A stretch of 57,950 nt of DNA. Origin: a virus. The translations under genes and the position numbers were made by a program. Position 1 is the first letter of the stretch; each line of letters starts with the position of its first letter. The stretch is taken from the IMG/VR virus record IMGVR_UViG_3300029787_000042, positions 1 to 57,950 of that record. One strand, given 5' to 3'. The notes under the pieces are model-generated. The model made no database searches. It was not told the origin of the DNA and worked only from the letters and a program-made list of their open reading frames with translations. Of the stretch, positions 41,334 through 50,400 are shown piece by piece.

Positions 41334-41668
41334 GTTTATATACTCTTTAGTTATTTACACTTCAACGTTATTGCTGAAGATGGTCACATAATAACAAGTT
41401 TACACATAAATACAATAGATAGCTTACAGAAAGTTATAACATGTTATAACAATCGACAATCTGACACTATTCGATACCTACCCCCTCCCCACCCCCCGCG
41501 CGACACATATGGGACTCTGTCAGTCTATATATTACTAATTCACACAAACAAATCGTATTTTTATGAGTTCAGACCCCCACCCCCTCTATATAAGAAACCC
41601 CCCACCTTGTTTTTGAAACACAATTGTAAAAAATTTTTTGTACAGTTATTCTGGGTTTAGGAGCTGCT
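41334..41668. promoter_or_regulatory. divergent intergenic control region
   Basis: 335 bp between the leftward 200-aa gene and the rightward late genes, with no gene seen. It holds palindrome copy 4 (41433-41450), two C-rich clusters (41481-41497 and 41574-41603), a TATATAAG element between C-runs (about 41587), and a good ribosome site (TTTAGGAG) for the 41669 gene. Promoters in both directions are expected here, but no single -35/-10 pair is convincing. Confidence 0.5.
41433..41450. promoter_or_regulatory. 18-bp palindromic regulatory site, copy 4
   Basis: GTTATAACATGTTATAAC, identical to copy 1. Copy 1 read on + and this copy read on - also share the next five bases (TTTCT), so the site is present in inverted orientation relative to copy 1. 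It is 100 nt upstream of the 41333 start. Confidence 0.65.
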
Positions 41669-42088
41669 ATGAACGGTATTGATAGAACTAGTAACTCTAG
41701 CCATGTAGGACGTATAGGCGAGTTTTTTGCCATGTACATACTAGAAAAAAATGGTATAGAGTGTCACCATGTCGATAGATCCGGCATAGATTTGTGGTGT
41801 CAGTCTTATAACGATGCTATGTTTACAGTACAAGTGAAAGCAGCTAACGTATGTATTATGAGCACTAATAAAGGTAACAAACTTAGATACGTGTACAATT
41901 TACGATCTAAAAAAATAGCCGACTTTTATGTGTTTGTAGCTTTAGATATAGAAAGATTACTAGTTAGAAGTACAGAAGAACTAGGATGTAAAAAGTCTAT
42001 TCAACTACACCCAAACCTATTTAATGCAGAGTCCCAAGCAGGTGGTATGGAAACTCTTTGGAACTTTACAAAGGAAAATGCTCGCTAA
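41669..42088 (+). CDS. PD-(D/E)XK nuclease, Holliday-junction-resolvase-like
   Basis: 139 aa. Motifs: GRIGEFFAMYILEKNGI (E18), SGIDLWC (D41), TVQVKAA (Q55, K57). This is the E...D...QxK pattern of the restriction-endonuclease-like fold in small resolvases. It is the first gene of the rightward late block, ahead of terminase, where phages often keep a nuclease that debranches DNA before packaging. The catalytic residues appear complete. Ribosome site AGGAG, 5 nt before ATG. Confidence 0.75.
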   Translation: MNGIDRTSNSSHVGRIGEFFAMYILEKNGIECHHVDRSGIDLWCQSYNDAMFTVQVKAANVCIMSTNKGNKLRYVYNLRSKKIADFYVFVALDIERLLVRSTEELGCKKSIQLHPNLFNAESQAGGMETLWNFTKENAR

Positions 42089-42142
42089 GTATAAAAGGAT
42101 ATGGTACAAATGCGCTTACGGTGAATAACCTGCAAATAAAAT

Positions 42143-42748
42143 ATGACTTTACAACTAGAACCAGAGTTAGGTGTACCTATTTCAGATAAAATTTTACGTG
42201 TCGATCTAAAAGAACGCGTAAAATCAGCGGCTAACACCTCTTTAGAACTAGCAGAACACGATTTAGATCTAGAACCTACTAAGGATGATAAAGATGTAGC
42301 TGCTAAATTAGCTATAGCTTATGCAGACGACCCCGAAACTACCTCTAAAAAGGTAAACAATACCCGTGCTTCTACCCTAACACCTGCCTCATTGGTGTTA
42401 ACTAACAATATTTTGCAAGAGTTTGGGCAATCAGTGGTAGATAGTGCCCTACAAGTACGCCATTTAGTGACTAATAAGTTGTTATTAGAGACAGAAAACC
42501 CTGATCCACGGGTAAGAATCCGCGCATTAGAGCTTTTAGGTAAAGTTTCTGATGTTGGTTTGTTTGCAGAGAAGTCAGAAATGGTAATAACACACCAATC
42601 AACGGATGATTTAAAGGCAAAGTTACGTGATAAGTTAGAAAAGTTAGTAAACCCTCCTGAAGAAATAGAGGAAGCTATAATTATTGATGGTGAACCTCTT
42701 GACGTAGACACGGAATTAGATTCTAACGGCGAAGAATACGATGACTAA
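42143..42748 (+). CDS. terminase small subunit (putative)
   Basis: 201 aa, overlapping the large terminase by 8 nt, the standard order. The acidic N-terminal third is followed by a helical region and a conserved-looking block RIRALELLGKVSDVGLFAEK, then THQSTDDLKAKLRDKLEKL, patterns I associate with small-terminase-like proteins. The C-terminus is acidic. It should recognise packaging sites on the phage DNA. Assignment rests on position and this block; no clear N-terminal HTH was seen. Confidence 0.7.
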   Translation: MTLQLEPELGVPISDKILRVDLKERVKSAANTSLELAEHDLDLEPTKDDKDVAAKLAIAYADDPETTSKKVNNTRASTLTPASLVLTNNILQEFGQSVVDSALQVRHLVTNKLLLETENPDPRVRIRALELLGKVSDVGLFAEKSEMVITHQSTDDLKAKLRDKLEKLVNPPEEIEEAIIIDGEPLDVDTELDSNGEEYDD

Positions 42749-44294
42749 ACATAGTAAAGAATTTTCTGAAGAAGAAATACAAAGAATGTTAGACAATCTG
42801 GATGCTTTTAGCCAAGAAGAGGTAATAGAGATTAACCGCTTGGTAGATGAACTAGCTATTCGCAGAGAAAACGCTTTGGCATACAATGATTTAATTGAAT
42901 TTTGTAAAAGAATGATGCCAGAATTCTTAGTAGGCAAGCACCACAGGATATTAGCTAACATGTTAATGTCTATAGAACAGGGAAACAAAGACAGGGTATG
43001 TGTAAACATACCACCACGTCATGGCAAGTCTCAATTAGTATCTATTTTCTTTCCTGCATGGTATTTAGGCAGAAATCCCGACAAAAAAGTGATGATGGTG
43101 TCTCACACAACAGATTTAGCTGTAGATTTTGGACGAAAAGTGCGTAATCTTATCTCTACCGCTGATTATAAGACCATATTTCCTACTGTAGCCCTTGCTG
43201 TAGACTCTAAATCAGCAGGAAGGTGGAATACAAACTCAGGTGGAGAGTATTATGCCTGTGGTGTTGGCTCTGCGCTAGCTGGTAGGGGAGCAGATTTATT
43301 ACTTGTAGATGATCCGCACTCTGAGCAAGACGTGATTAACGGAAACTTTTCGGTATTTGAGAAAGCATACGAGTGGTACACGTTCGGTGCTCGGACACGA
43401 CTAATGCCCGCAGGTAAAGTAGCAATAATACAAACTCGTTGGCATATGGACGACCTGACGGGACGTGTTGTTAAAGATATGGCGCAAAATGAGAGATCTG
43501 ATCAGTTTGAAGTAATTGAATTTCCTGCTATATTAGAAGTAGAAGACAAAAAAACTAAAAAACCTGTGGAGAAACCGTTATGGCCTGAGTTTTTTGATTT
43601 AGAGGCACTAAAACGCACAAAAGCGTCAATGCCTGTATTTCAATGGAACGCACAATACCAACAGCAACCCACCGCCGAAGAGGCTGCTTTAGTAAAAAGA
43701 GAGTGGTGGAATATATGGGAACAAGATAGGCCACCGTCTTGTGAATATATTATAATGTCTTTAGATGCGGCGGCAGAAAAACACAACCGAGCGGATTATA
43801 CAGCATTAACTACGTGGGGGGTATTCCTAAATGAGGAGACTTCTGCGTATAATATAATATTGCTAAACAGTATAAAAGAGCGTATAGAGTTCCATGAGCT
43901 AAAAGAACTGGCTATGCAAGAGTATACAGATTGGGAACCAGACTCGTTTATAGTAGAAAAAAAGAGTTCTGGTGTTGCATTGTATCAAGAAATGCGACGA
44001 ATGGGATTACCTGTGTCGGAGTACACTCCTCATAGAGGGTCGGGGGATAAGTTAGCACGTTTAAACTCCGTATCTGACATGGTGCAATCAGGGTTAGTTT
44101 GGGTTCCGCCCTCTAGATGGGCAGAAGAAGTGGTAGAAGAGATAGCGGGGTTTCCGTTTATGAGTCACGATGACTTGGTAGATTCTACTGTAATGGCATT
44201 AATGAGGTTTAGACAAGGTGGGTTTGTACGTTTACCTACGGATGAGCCAGAAGATATTCAATATTTTAAGCAGCGAAGAGGCGGCTACTATTAA
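42741..44294 (+). CDS. terminase large subunit
   Basis: 517 aa. ATPase: Walker A PPRHGKS (91-97), Walker B LLLVDDP (D190/D191), and the coupling-type motif QTRWHMDDL (231-239). Nuclease: SLDAA (D342), FIVEKKSSG (E406), and SHDDLVD (D477, D478, D481), an RNase-H-like triad. It drives DNA into the procapsid and cuts the concatemer. Size is typical. The packaging mode (headful or cos) cannot be read from the sequence alone. Confidence 0.93.
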   Translation: MTKHSKEFSEEEIQRMLDNLDAFSQEEVIEINRLVDELAIRRENALAYNDLIEFCKRMMPEFLVGKHHRILANMLMSIEQGNKDRVCVNIPPRHGKSQLVSIFFPAWYLGRNPDKKVMMVSHTTDLAVDFGRKVRNLISTADYKTIFPTVALAVDSKSAGRWNTNSGGEYYACGVGSALAGRGADLLLVDDPHSEQDVINGNFSVFEKAYEWYTFGARTRLMPAGKVAIIQTRWHMDDLTGRVVKDMAQNERSDQFEVIEFPAILEVEDKKTKKPVEKPLWPEFFDLEALKRTKASMPVFQWNAQYQQQPTAEEAALVKREWWNIWEQDRPPSCEYIIMSLDAAAEKHNRADYTALTTWGVFLNEETSAYNIILLNSIKERIEFHELKELAMQEYTDWEPDSFIVEKKSSGVALYQEMRRMGLPVSEYTPHRGSGDKLARLNSVSDMVQSGLVWVPPSRWAEEVVEEIAGFPFMSHDDLVDSTVMALMRFRQGGFVRLPTDEPEDIQYFKQRRGGYY

Positions 44295-44305
44295 GAGGCT
44301 AGGTC

Positions 44306-46768
44306 ATGGCGATTGAAAAAGGTATATATTCTGCTCCCAAAGGAATAGAAGAAGAAATAGATATAGCATCGGCAGATAAAACAGTCGATCAAGAACTAGA
44401 AATTGAAATTGTAAATCCCGACATGGTTACTTTAGATGATGGTTCTGTAGAAATTACTATTTTACCTACAAATAACATCATGGGAAGTTTTAGTAGTAAT
44501 ATTGCTGAAGAGTTAGATGAAGATGTACTAGCTGTGTTAGCTGATGATTTATCAGGAATGGTATCTTCTGATGTAGATAGTCGAAAAGATTGGGCTGACA
44601 CATACGTCAAAGGGTTGGATATTGTAGGATTTAAGTACGAAGAGCGTACTGAACCTTGGGATGGTGCTTGTGGAGTAAACTCTACTGTGCTATCTGAAGC
44701 AGTTATCCGTTTTCAAGCGGAGACTATGAGTGAGACATTTCCCTCATCTGGCCCTGTAAGAGTAAAAATACTAGGCGAAGAAACAAAAGAAAAAGAAGAA
44801 GCTGCTAACCGCGTTAAAGCTGACATGAATTACCAACTAACTGAAGAAATGGTTGAGTATCGTCCTGAACATGAGCGTATGTTGTATAGTCTAGGACTTG
44901 CAGGATCAGCGTTTAAGAAGGTTTATTTTGACCCTAACATTGGTAGGCAAGTAGCTGTATACGTTCCAGCAGAAGACGTTATTGTGCCTTATGGGGCTTC
45001 TAATATAGAGTCTGCCGAACGTGTAACTCATGTCATGCGTAAGACTAAAAACGACATACGTAAGCTACAATTAAGTGGTTTTTACCGCGATATAGATTTA
45101 GGTGAACCAGAATCATTTCATACTGACATTGAAGAAAAGAAAGCTGAAGACGGTGGTTTTTCTTTAACAGATGATGATCGTTATTCTTTATATGAGATAC
45201 ATGCAGATTTAACTATTGATGGGTTAGATGATGGCGATGATGTAGCTAAACCTTACATTGTTACTATGGAGCGTGGATCTAACGAAATATTGTCTATAAG
45301 ACGTAATTGGAACGAAGATGACGAGTTGATGTTAAAGCGTCAACACTTTGTACATTATGTATATATTCCCGGATTTGGTTTCTACGGTCTTGGTCTGATC
45401 CACATAATTGGTGGGTATGCTAGAGCAGGAACCTCGCTCATACGACAGCTAGTAGATGCTGGTACATTGTCAAATCTTCCGGGGGGTCTGAAGGCTCGCG
45501 GACTACGAATTAAAGGCGATGATACTCCTATAGAGCCGGGAGAGTGGAAAGATGTAGACGTACCATCTGGCAGCATTAGAGAGAATATAATGCCGCTTCC
45601 ATACAAAGAACCAAGCCAAACATTACTTGCGTTACTTAATCAAATAACTACTGAAGGCCGCCGTCTAGGTGCTATTAGTGATATGGACATATCTGATATG
45701 TCTGCTAATGCTCCTGTGGGAACTACACTAGCGTTGTTAGAAAGAACTCTAAAACCTATGGCTGCGGTACAAGCTCGTGTCCATTATGCCATGAAGCAAG
45801 AGTTTAAAATGCTTAAAAATATAATGGCGGAATACGCTCCTGAAGAATATGATTACCAGCCTTCACGAGGTGAAATATCTGCGCGTCAAGCAGACTATAT
45901 GATGGTTGATGTAATACCTGTTAGTGATCCTAACAGCTCTACTATGGCTCAACGTGTAGTACAGTATCAAGCTGTATTGCAGATGTCTCAACAAGCTCCG
46001 CAGATATATAATCTGCCGCAACTGCATCGTCAAATGATAGAAGTCATGGGTATAAAGAACGCAGACAAACTTGTACCTACAAAAGACGATACAGCACCTA
46101 CAGATCCTGTAAGCGAAAATATGAACGCGCTAACTGGTACCCCCATAAAAGCGTTCTTATATCAAGACCACGAAGCACACATTGCTACGCACCAAGCGTT
46201 TATGCAAGACCCTATGGTTGCACAAACTATTGGACAAAACCCACAAGCACAACAGATTATGGCATCTCTAAATGCGCATATCGCAGAGCATCTTGGGTTT
46301 AGATACCGTAAACAAATGGAAGAAAAGTTAGGCGCTACATTACCACCACCAAACGAAGAGTTGCCAGAAGAAATTGAGATTCAATTAGCACGGCTCGTTG
46401 CCGAAGGTGGCAAGCAGCTTACTCAACAACATCAACAAGAAGCAGCGCAAAAACAAGCGCAAGCACAACAGCAAGATCCTATGTTCCAGCTACAACAAGC
46501 AGAACTACAGGTTAAGCAACAAGAAGTACAACGTAAGGCTCAGAAAGATCAAGCCGATACGCAAGTTAAACAAGCAGAACTTCAGCGAAAGACCCAAAAG
46601 GATCAAGCTGATGCAACTATAGATCTAGAACAACTCAAGCTTGATAGGCAAGAGTTGGAAATAGATGCCCAGAAAGCGGGCGCAAAACTAGCTGCGGACA
46701 GAAGAGTGGCTAGCAATAAACTTGACCTTGATCTTATGAGAGAGGTTACTAACAAACGTAAGGAATAA
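44306..46768 (+). CDS. portal protein
   Basis: 820 aa, long like podoviral portals. It follows terminase directly. Diagnostic-looking segments: DSRKDWADTYVKGLDIVGFK, then EPWDGACGVNSTVLSEAVIR, SGPVRVKILG, and YVPAEDVIVPYGASN, which I know from marine podovirus portals. The C-terminal ~120 residues are a Gln/Lys-rich helix with repeats (VKQAELQRKTQKDQADA), probably a barrel- or coil-forming tail projecting into the head. It forms the dodecameric vertex for packaging and ejection. Confidence 0.88.
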   Translation: MAIEKGIYSAPKGIEEEIDIASADKTVDQELEIEIVNPDMVTLDDGSVEITILPTNNIMGSFSSNIAEELDEDVLAVLADDLSGMVSSDVDSRKDWADTYVKGLDIVGFKYEERTEPWDGACGVNSTVLSEAVIRFQAETMSETFPSSGPVRVKILGEETKEKEEAANRVKADMNYQLTEEMVEYRPEHERMLYSLGLAGSAFKKVYFDPNIGRQVAVYVPAEDVIVPYGASNIESAERVTHVMRKTKNDIRKLQLSGFYRDIDLGEPESFHTDIEEKKAEDGGFSLTDDDRYSLYEIHADLTIDGLDDGDDVAKPYIVTMERGSNEILSIRRNWNEDDELMLKRQHFVHYVYIPGFGFYGLGLIHIIGGYARAGTSLIRQLVDAGTLSNLPGGLKARGLRIKGDDTPIEPGEWKDVDVPSGSIRENIMPLPYKEPSQTLLALLNQITTEGRRLGAISDMDISDMSANAPVGTTLALLERTLKPMAAVQARVHYAMKQEFKMLKNIMAEYAPEEYDYQPSRGEISARQADYMMVDVIPVSDPNSSTMAQRVVQYQAVLQMSQQAPQIYNLPQLHRQMIEVMGIKNADKLVPTKDDTAPTDPVSENMNALTGTPIKAFLYQDHEAHIATHQAFMQDPMVAQTIGQNPQAQQIMASLNAHIAEHLGFRYRKQMEEKLGATLPPPNEELPEEIEIQLARLVAEGGKQLTQQHQQEAAQKQAQAQQQDPMFQLQQAELQVKQQEVQRKAQKDQADTQVKQAELQRKTQKDQADATIDLEQLKLDRQELEIDAQKAGAKLAADRRVASNKLDLDLMREVTNKRKE

Positions 46769-46770
46769 GT

Positions 46771-46968
46771 ATGGCTACTACCGTCTTTGACGTGCTAACA
46801 AAACAAATCGAGGATGCTACATTCTCAGCAAAAGAGTTTCTTGAAAATGGTTCGGCTACAGATTACGCGAACTATCGAGAAGTGGTTGGTTTGATACGAG
46901 GTCTTCAAACTAGCTTATCTTTCGTAAAAGACCTTTCGCGAAATTATATGGATGATGACAATGACTGA
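46771..46968 (+). CDS. hypothetical small protein
   Basis: 65 aa, 2 nt after the portal stop, overlapping the GroES-like gene by 17 nt. Mostly helical (TKQIEDATFSAKEFLENGSA; YREVVGLIRGLQTSLSFVKD) and ending in MDDDND. Small helical ORFs of this kind commonly follow the portal in marine podoviruses. A role in head assembly is plausible; no motif shows it. Confidence 0.7.
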   Translation: MATTVFDVLTKQIEDATFSAKEFLENGSATDYANYREVVGLIRGLQTSLSFVKDLSRNYMDDDND

Positions 46969-47341
46969 TTTAACACCAAACCCCGAAGTAATTGAAGAAG
47001 AGTTAGAACATCAAATACCTATTCCTGTAGGTTATAGGATTTTGATAGCAATGCCTGAAGTAGAAGATACTTACGGCGATAGCGGAATTATCAAATCAAG
47101 TAAGGAAATGCATCACGATTATATTATGTCTACTATTGGACTTGTATTAGATATAGGTGGACAAGCTTATTCGGATAAAGACCGTTTCCCTGATGGCCCT
47201 TGGTGCAAGGTAGGAGATTATGTCATGTTTCGTGCTAACACAGGAACAAGATTTAAAGTAGGTGGTGTCGAGTATCGGTTAATGAATGATGACTCGGTTG
47301 AAGCAATAGTTAACGATCCTCGTGGCGTTACACGAGTGTAA
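46952..47341 (+). CDS. GroES-like co-chaperonin
   Basis: 129 aa. The Cpn10 fold is recognisable: PVGYRILIAMPE near the start, a mobile-loop-like segment with YGDSGIIK, STIGLVLDIGG, then the KVGDYVMFRANTGT, VGGVEYRLM and EAIV strands. The loop carries GII as the hydrophobic GroEL-binding tripeptide (IVL in E. coli). It likely redirects host GroEL to fold the capsid protein, as T4 gp31 does. Encoded between portal and capsid, in keeping with that job. The N-terminal ~20 residues are an extra acidic extension. Confidence 0.82.
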   Translation: MMTMTDLTPNPEVIEEELEHQIPIPVGYRILIAMPEVEDTYGDSGIIKSSKEMHHDYIMSTIGLVLDIGGQAYSDKDRFPDGPWCKVGDYVMFRANTGTRFKVGGVEYRLMNDDSVEAIVNDPRGVTRV

Positions 47342-47351
47342 GGAGAATAAC

Positions 47352-48356
47352 ATGGGATTTCAAAAAGTTGAGTATAGTTTTCCTGATGAAATTGAGGATA
47401 AGAAACCAGAAATTGAAGTAGAAAAATCTACTGCGGTAGAGATTGATTTATCTGGTAAACAACCTAAAGAAAAACTTGTCGAAAAAACACCTAAGGAAGA
47501 AGAGTTGGAAATTGAAGTTGTAGATGATACTCCGAAAGCAGATAGAAATCGTACACCTTCTAAACCTCCTGAAGATGTTACGGACGAAGAGTTAGAAGAT
47601 TATTCTGAAAAAGTTCAAAATCGTATTAAACATTTTAGCAAAGGTTATCACGATGAACGTAGGGCTAAAGAACAGGCTTTACGTGAACGACAAGAGCTAG
47701 AAAGTTTTGCTAAAAAGTTAGTTGATGAAAACAAAAACCTAAAAAGCAATGTAGAAAAAAATCAGGAAGCGTTGCTTGAACAAGCTAAGAAAAACTCAGC
47801 TATAGAAATGCTTTCTGCCAAACGTTCATACAAACAAGCGTATGAAGCTGGAGACGCAGATAAATTAATAGAGGCGCAAGAAAAACTAACTAATGCCAAA
47901 ATAAAAGCAGATAAGTTATCTAATTTTAAAGCTGAGCCTTTACAAGAAGAAAAGAATGAGGTACAAATACCTACACAAGAGTCCGCCCCCAAGACTGTTG
48001 TTGACTCTAGAGCCTCAGAATGGGCAGAAAATAACCCGTGGTTTGGTTCTGATAAAGAAATGACAGGTTTTGCTATGGGGCTGCATGAACGACTTGTTGA
48101 AGAGGGTGTAGACCCTGCTAGTGATGAATACTACGAGACTATTAATACTCGTATGCAGAAAGTGTTTCCCGAAAATTTCGGGGATGAGCCAGTAACAAAG
48201 ACGAAACGGCAAGCAAATGTGGTTGCACCCGCTACGCGGAGCACCTCACCTAAAAAGGTGAAATTAACGCAGACACAAGTAGCTATTGCTAAAAAACTTG
48301 GAGTTCCACTGGATTTATACGCCAAAAAGGTTGCTGAAGAGATGAGGAAAATATAA
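47352..48356 (+). CDS. scaffold-like protein
   Basis: 334 aa from ATG 47352 (AAGGAG, 6 nt); an upstream in-frame ATG at 47322 is inside the GroES gene and lacks a site. Acidic, largely disordered N-terminus (~1-75), long charged coiled coil (~85-200; FAKKLVDENKNLKSNVEKN) and a basic C-terminal segment (VAPATRSTSPKKVKLTQTQV). Position before the capsid gene and the charge layout fit a scaffolding protein that guides procapsid assembly and is removed. No protease gene was identified. Confidence 0.72.
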   Translation: MGFQKVEYSFPDEIEDKKPEIEVEKSTAVEIDLSGKQPKEKLVEKTPKEEELEIEVVDDTPKADRNRTPSKPPEDVTDEELEDYSEKVQNRIKHFSKGYHDERRAKEQALRERQELESFAKKLVDENKNLKSNVEKNQEALLEQAKKNSAIEMLSAKRSYKQAYEAGDADKLIEAQEKLTNAKIKADKLSNFKAEPLQEEKNEVQIPTQESAPKTVVDSRASEWAENNPWFGSDKEMTGFAMGLHERLVEEGVDPASDEYYETINTRMQKVFPENFGDEPVTKTKRQANVVAPATRSTSPKKVKLTQTQVAIAKKLGVPLDLYAKKVAEEMRKI

Positions 48357-48805
48357 TGGCTGAGAACAGATTAAACCGTGAATTAGAAACCCGTGAAAAA
48401 ACAACGCGTAAACAAGCTTGGAGTAGACCAGAAGTATTACCTTCCCCTACACCTGAAGCTGGATACGCTTACCGTTGGATTCGAGTAGCTACACAAGGCA
48501 GTGTCGATGCCACTAATGTTTCTTCAAAGTTACGTGAAGGTTGGGAGCCTGTAAAAGCGTCAAACCACCCAGAAATTACTTTAGTTACAATTGAAAATGA
48601 TCGATTTAAAGATAATGTAATTATTGGTGGATTAATGTTATGTAAAGCTCCTAGCGAAATGGTTGACGAACGTACAGAATATTATGAGGGACAAGCTAAG
48701 TCTCAAATAGAATCTGTAGATAACAACCTTATGCGAGAGAGTGATGCTCGTATGCCGCTGTTTAATGAGCGGAAAACGAAAGTTACCTTTGGTAAAGGAA
48801 CTTAA
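48356..48805 (+). CDS. hypothetical head-assembly protein
   Basis: 149 aa, 1-nt overlap with the scaffold-like gene. The N-terminal basic helix is followed by a compact domain (AYRWIRVATQGSVDATNVSS, then LREGWEPVKASNHPEI) seen, to my recollection, in marine podoviruses between scaffold and capsid. Function unknown; probably a minor head protein. Confidence 0.72.
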   Translation: MAENRLNRELETREKTTRKQAWSRPEVLPSPTPEAGYAYRWIRVATQGSVDATNVSSKLREGWEPVKASNHPEITLVTIENDRFKDNVIIGGLMLCKAPSEMVDERTEYYEGQAKSQIESVDNNLMRESDARMPLFNERKTKVTFGKGT

Positions 48806-48831
48806 TTTAATTTTTATAAAGGATAGATATT

Positions 48832-49446
48832 ATGGCTGCTACAGCTTCCCCATACGGGCTTGTTCCCGTACGTAAAGCTGACGGTACACCTTATGCAGGT
48901 GCCCGTGATGCTTTTCTTATTACTCCTGCTGGTGTAGCTCAGAACATTGGCTACGGTTCTATTGTTGAAATAAATGCAGGATATGTGCAACTCGCTTCTG
49001 GTACTGGCGCAGATGCAACTACTAACAATTTGGGGGGCAGCAGTATTGGCGCTCTAGGTGTGTTTGTTGGTTGTGAATACGTCAATTCTGAAGGGCAGTT
49101 GATTTTTGCTCAGTATTACCCTTCAGGCACTGCTAATGCTACTGCTTACGTGGTAACTGACCCCGGTGTAACCTTCCAAGTACAGGCTGATGGAGCTATT
49201 GCTCAGACTGCTTTGGGACATAACGCCCCTTTGACTGGCGCACAGCATGCAACTACTTCTGTAAATACGACTACTGGTAAGTCTAATGTTGCATTGGATG
49301 CTACTACTGCTACCGCTACTAAGGCGTTTAAAGTAATTGGTTTTGTAACCAAGACTGGTTCTGCCATTGGAGACGCTAAGACTGATGTTTTAGTTAAATT
49401 TAACCTACCGTACCATCAAATGGGTACCGGCATTGTAGGAGAATAA
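48832..49446 (+). CDS. head decoration-type structural protein
   Basis: 204 aa, immediately ahead of the capsid gene. Gly/Ala/Thr-rich beta sequence: it opens ATASPYGLVPVRKADGTPYA and continues with GALGVFVGCEYVNSEG, typical of abundant virion proteins next to the major capsid in pelagiphage-like genomes. Good AGGAT ribosome site. Likely a decoration or minor capsid protein; no enzymatic motif. Confidence 0.75.
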   Translation: MAATASPYGLVPVRKADGTPYAGARDAFLITPAGVAQNIGYGSIVEINAGYVQLASGTGADATTNNLGGSSIGALGVFVGCEYVNSEGQLIFAQYYPSGTANATAYVVTDPGVTFQVQADGAIAQTALGHNAPLTGAQHATTSVNTTTGKSNVALDATTATATKAFKVIGFVTKTGSAIGDAKTDVLVKFNLPYHQMGTGIVGE

Positions 49447-49450
49447 TTAT

Positions 49451-50356
49451 ATGGCTATTTCGAGAAGTCAATTACTTAAAGAGCTACTCCCCGGATTAAA
49501 CGCATTGTTTGGTTTGGAGTACGCTAAATATGGCGAAGAGCACAAAGAGATTTTCGAGACTGAAAGCTCTGACCGTTCTTTTGAAGAAGAAACTAAACTG
49601 TCTGGTTTTGGCTCTGCCCCAACCAAGTCAGAAGGTTCTGCAATTGAGTACGATAACGCGCAAGAAGCTTTCACTGCACGATACACGCATGAAACTGTTG
49701 CTATGGGTTTCGCAATTACTGAGGAAGCAATCGAAGATAATTTGTATGACTCCTTATCTGCTCGTTACACTAAAGCATTAGCTCGCGCTATGGCTTACAC
49801 CAAGCAAGTTAAAGCGGCTACAGTTCTAAATAATGCTTTTGCTACTACTACCTATGGAGACGGAAAAGTACTTTGTGCTACCGATCACCCTCTAGTTAGC
49901 GGCGGAACTAACTCAAACCGTCCAACGGTTGCATCTGACCTTAACGAAACTTCTTTAGAAGCTTCTGTTATTCAGATTGGCGCTTGGACTGATGAGCGTG
50001 GTTTGAAGATCGCTGCACAGCCTAAAAAACTCATTATCCCATCAAACTTGCAATTTGTTGCAACTCGTTTGCTTGAGACTGAGGGGCGTGTTGCCACTGC
50101 GGACAACGACATCAATGCTCTACGCAACAACGGCGCTATTCCACAAGGATATGCGATTAATCATTATCTAACCGATACTGATGCGTGGTTCTTGATGACT
50201 GACGTACCTAACGGCTTAAAGCACTTTACTCGTTCCCCAATGGCTACATCTATGGATGCAGACTTTGACACTGGTAACAGTCGTTATAAAGCTCGTGAGC
50301 GTTATTCATTTGGCGTTTCTGATCCACTGGGTATCTTCGGATCTCCGGGGGCGTAA
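49451..50356 (+). CDS. major capsid protein, Mu gpT-like (HK97 fold)
   Basis: 301 aa. The opening AISRSQLLKELLPGLNALFG and the downstream TARYTHETVAMGFAITEEAI, then RALAMAYTK-like and GKVLCATDHPLVSGG blocks match Mu-type head subunit gpT-family proteins by recognition. This size is normal for an HK97-fold capsid without a delta domain extension. Codon use is more GC-rich than its neighbours, as expected for a very highly expressed gene. A terminator follows 16 nt downstream. Confidence 0.85.
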   Translation: MAISRSQLLKELLPGLNALFGLEYAKYGEEHKEIFETESSDRSFEEETKLSGFGSAPTKSEGSAIEYDNAQEAFTARYTHETVAMGFAITEEAIEDNLYDSLSARYTKALARAMAYTKQVKAATVLNNAFATTTYGDGKVLCATDHPLVSGGTNSNRPTVASDLNETSLEASVIQIGAWTDERGLKIAAQPKKLIIPSNLQFVATRLLETEGRVATADNDINALRNNGAIPQGYAINHYLTDTDAWFLMTDVPNGLKHFTRSPMATSMDADFDTGNSRYKARERYSFGVSDPLGIFGSPGA

Positions 50357-50372
50357 GGTAACGTGTTTTACT

Positions 50373-50396
50373 AAGGGAGCTTCGGCTCCCTTTTTT
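50373..50396 (+). terminator. rho-independent terminator after the capsid gene
   Basis: GGGAGC-TTCG-GCTCCC (50375-50390) followed by six T: a 6-bp GC stem with a UUCG tetraloop. It limits read-through from the highly expressed capsid gene. Confidence 0.92.
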
Positions 50397-50400
50397 ATGT

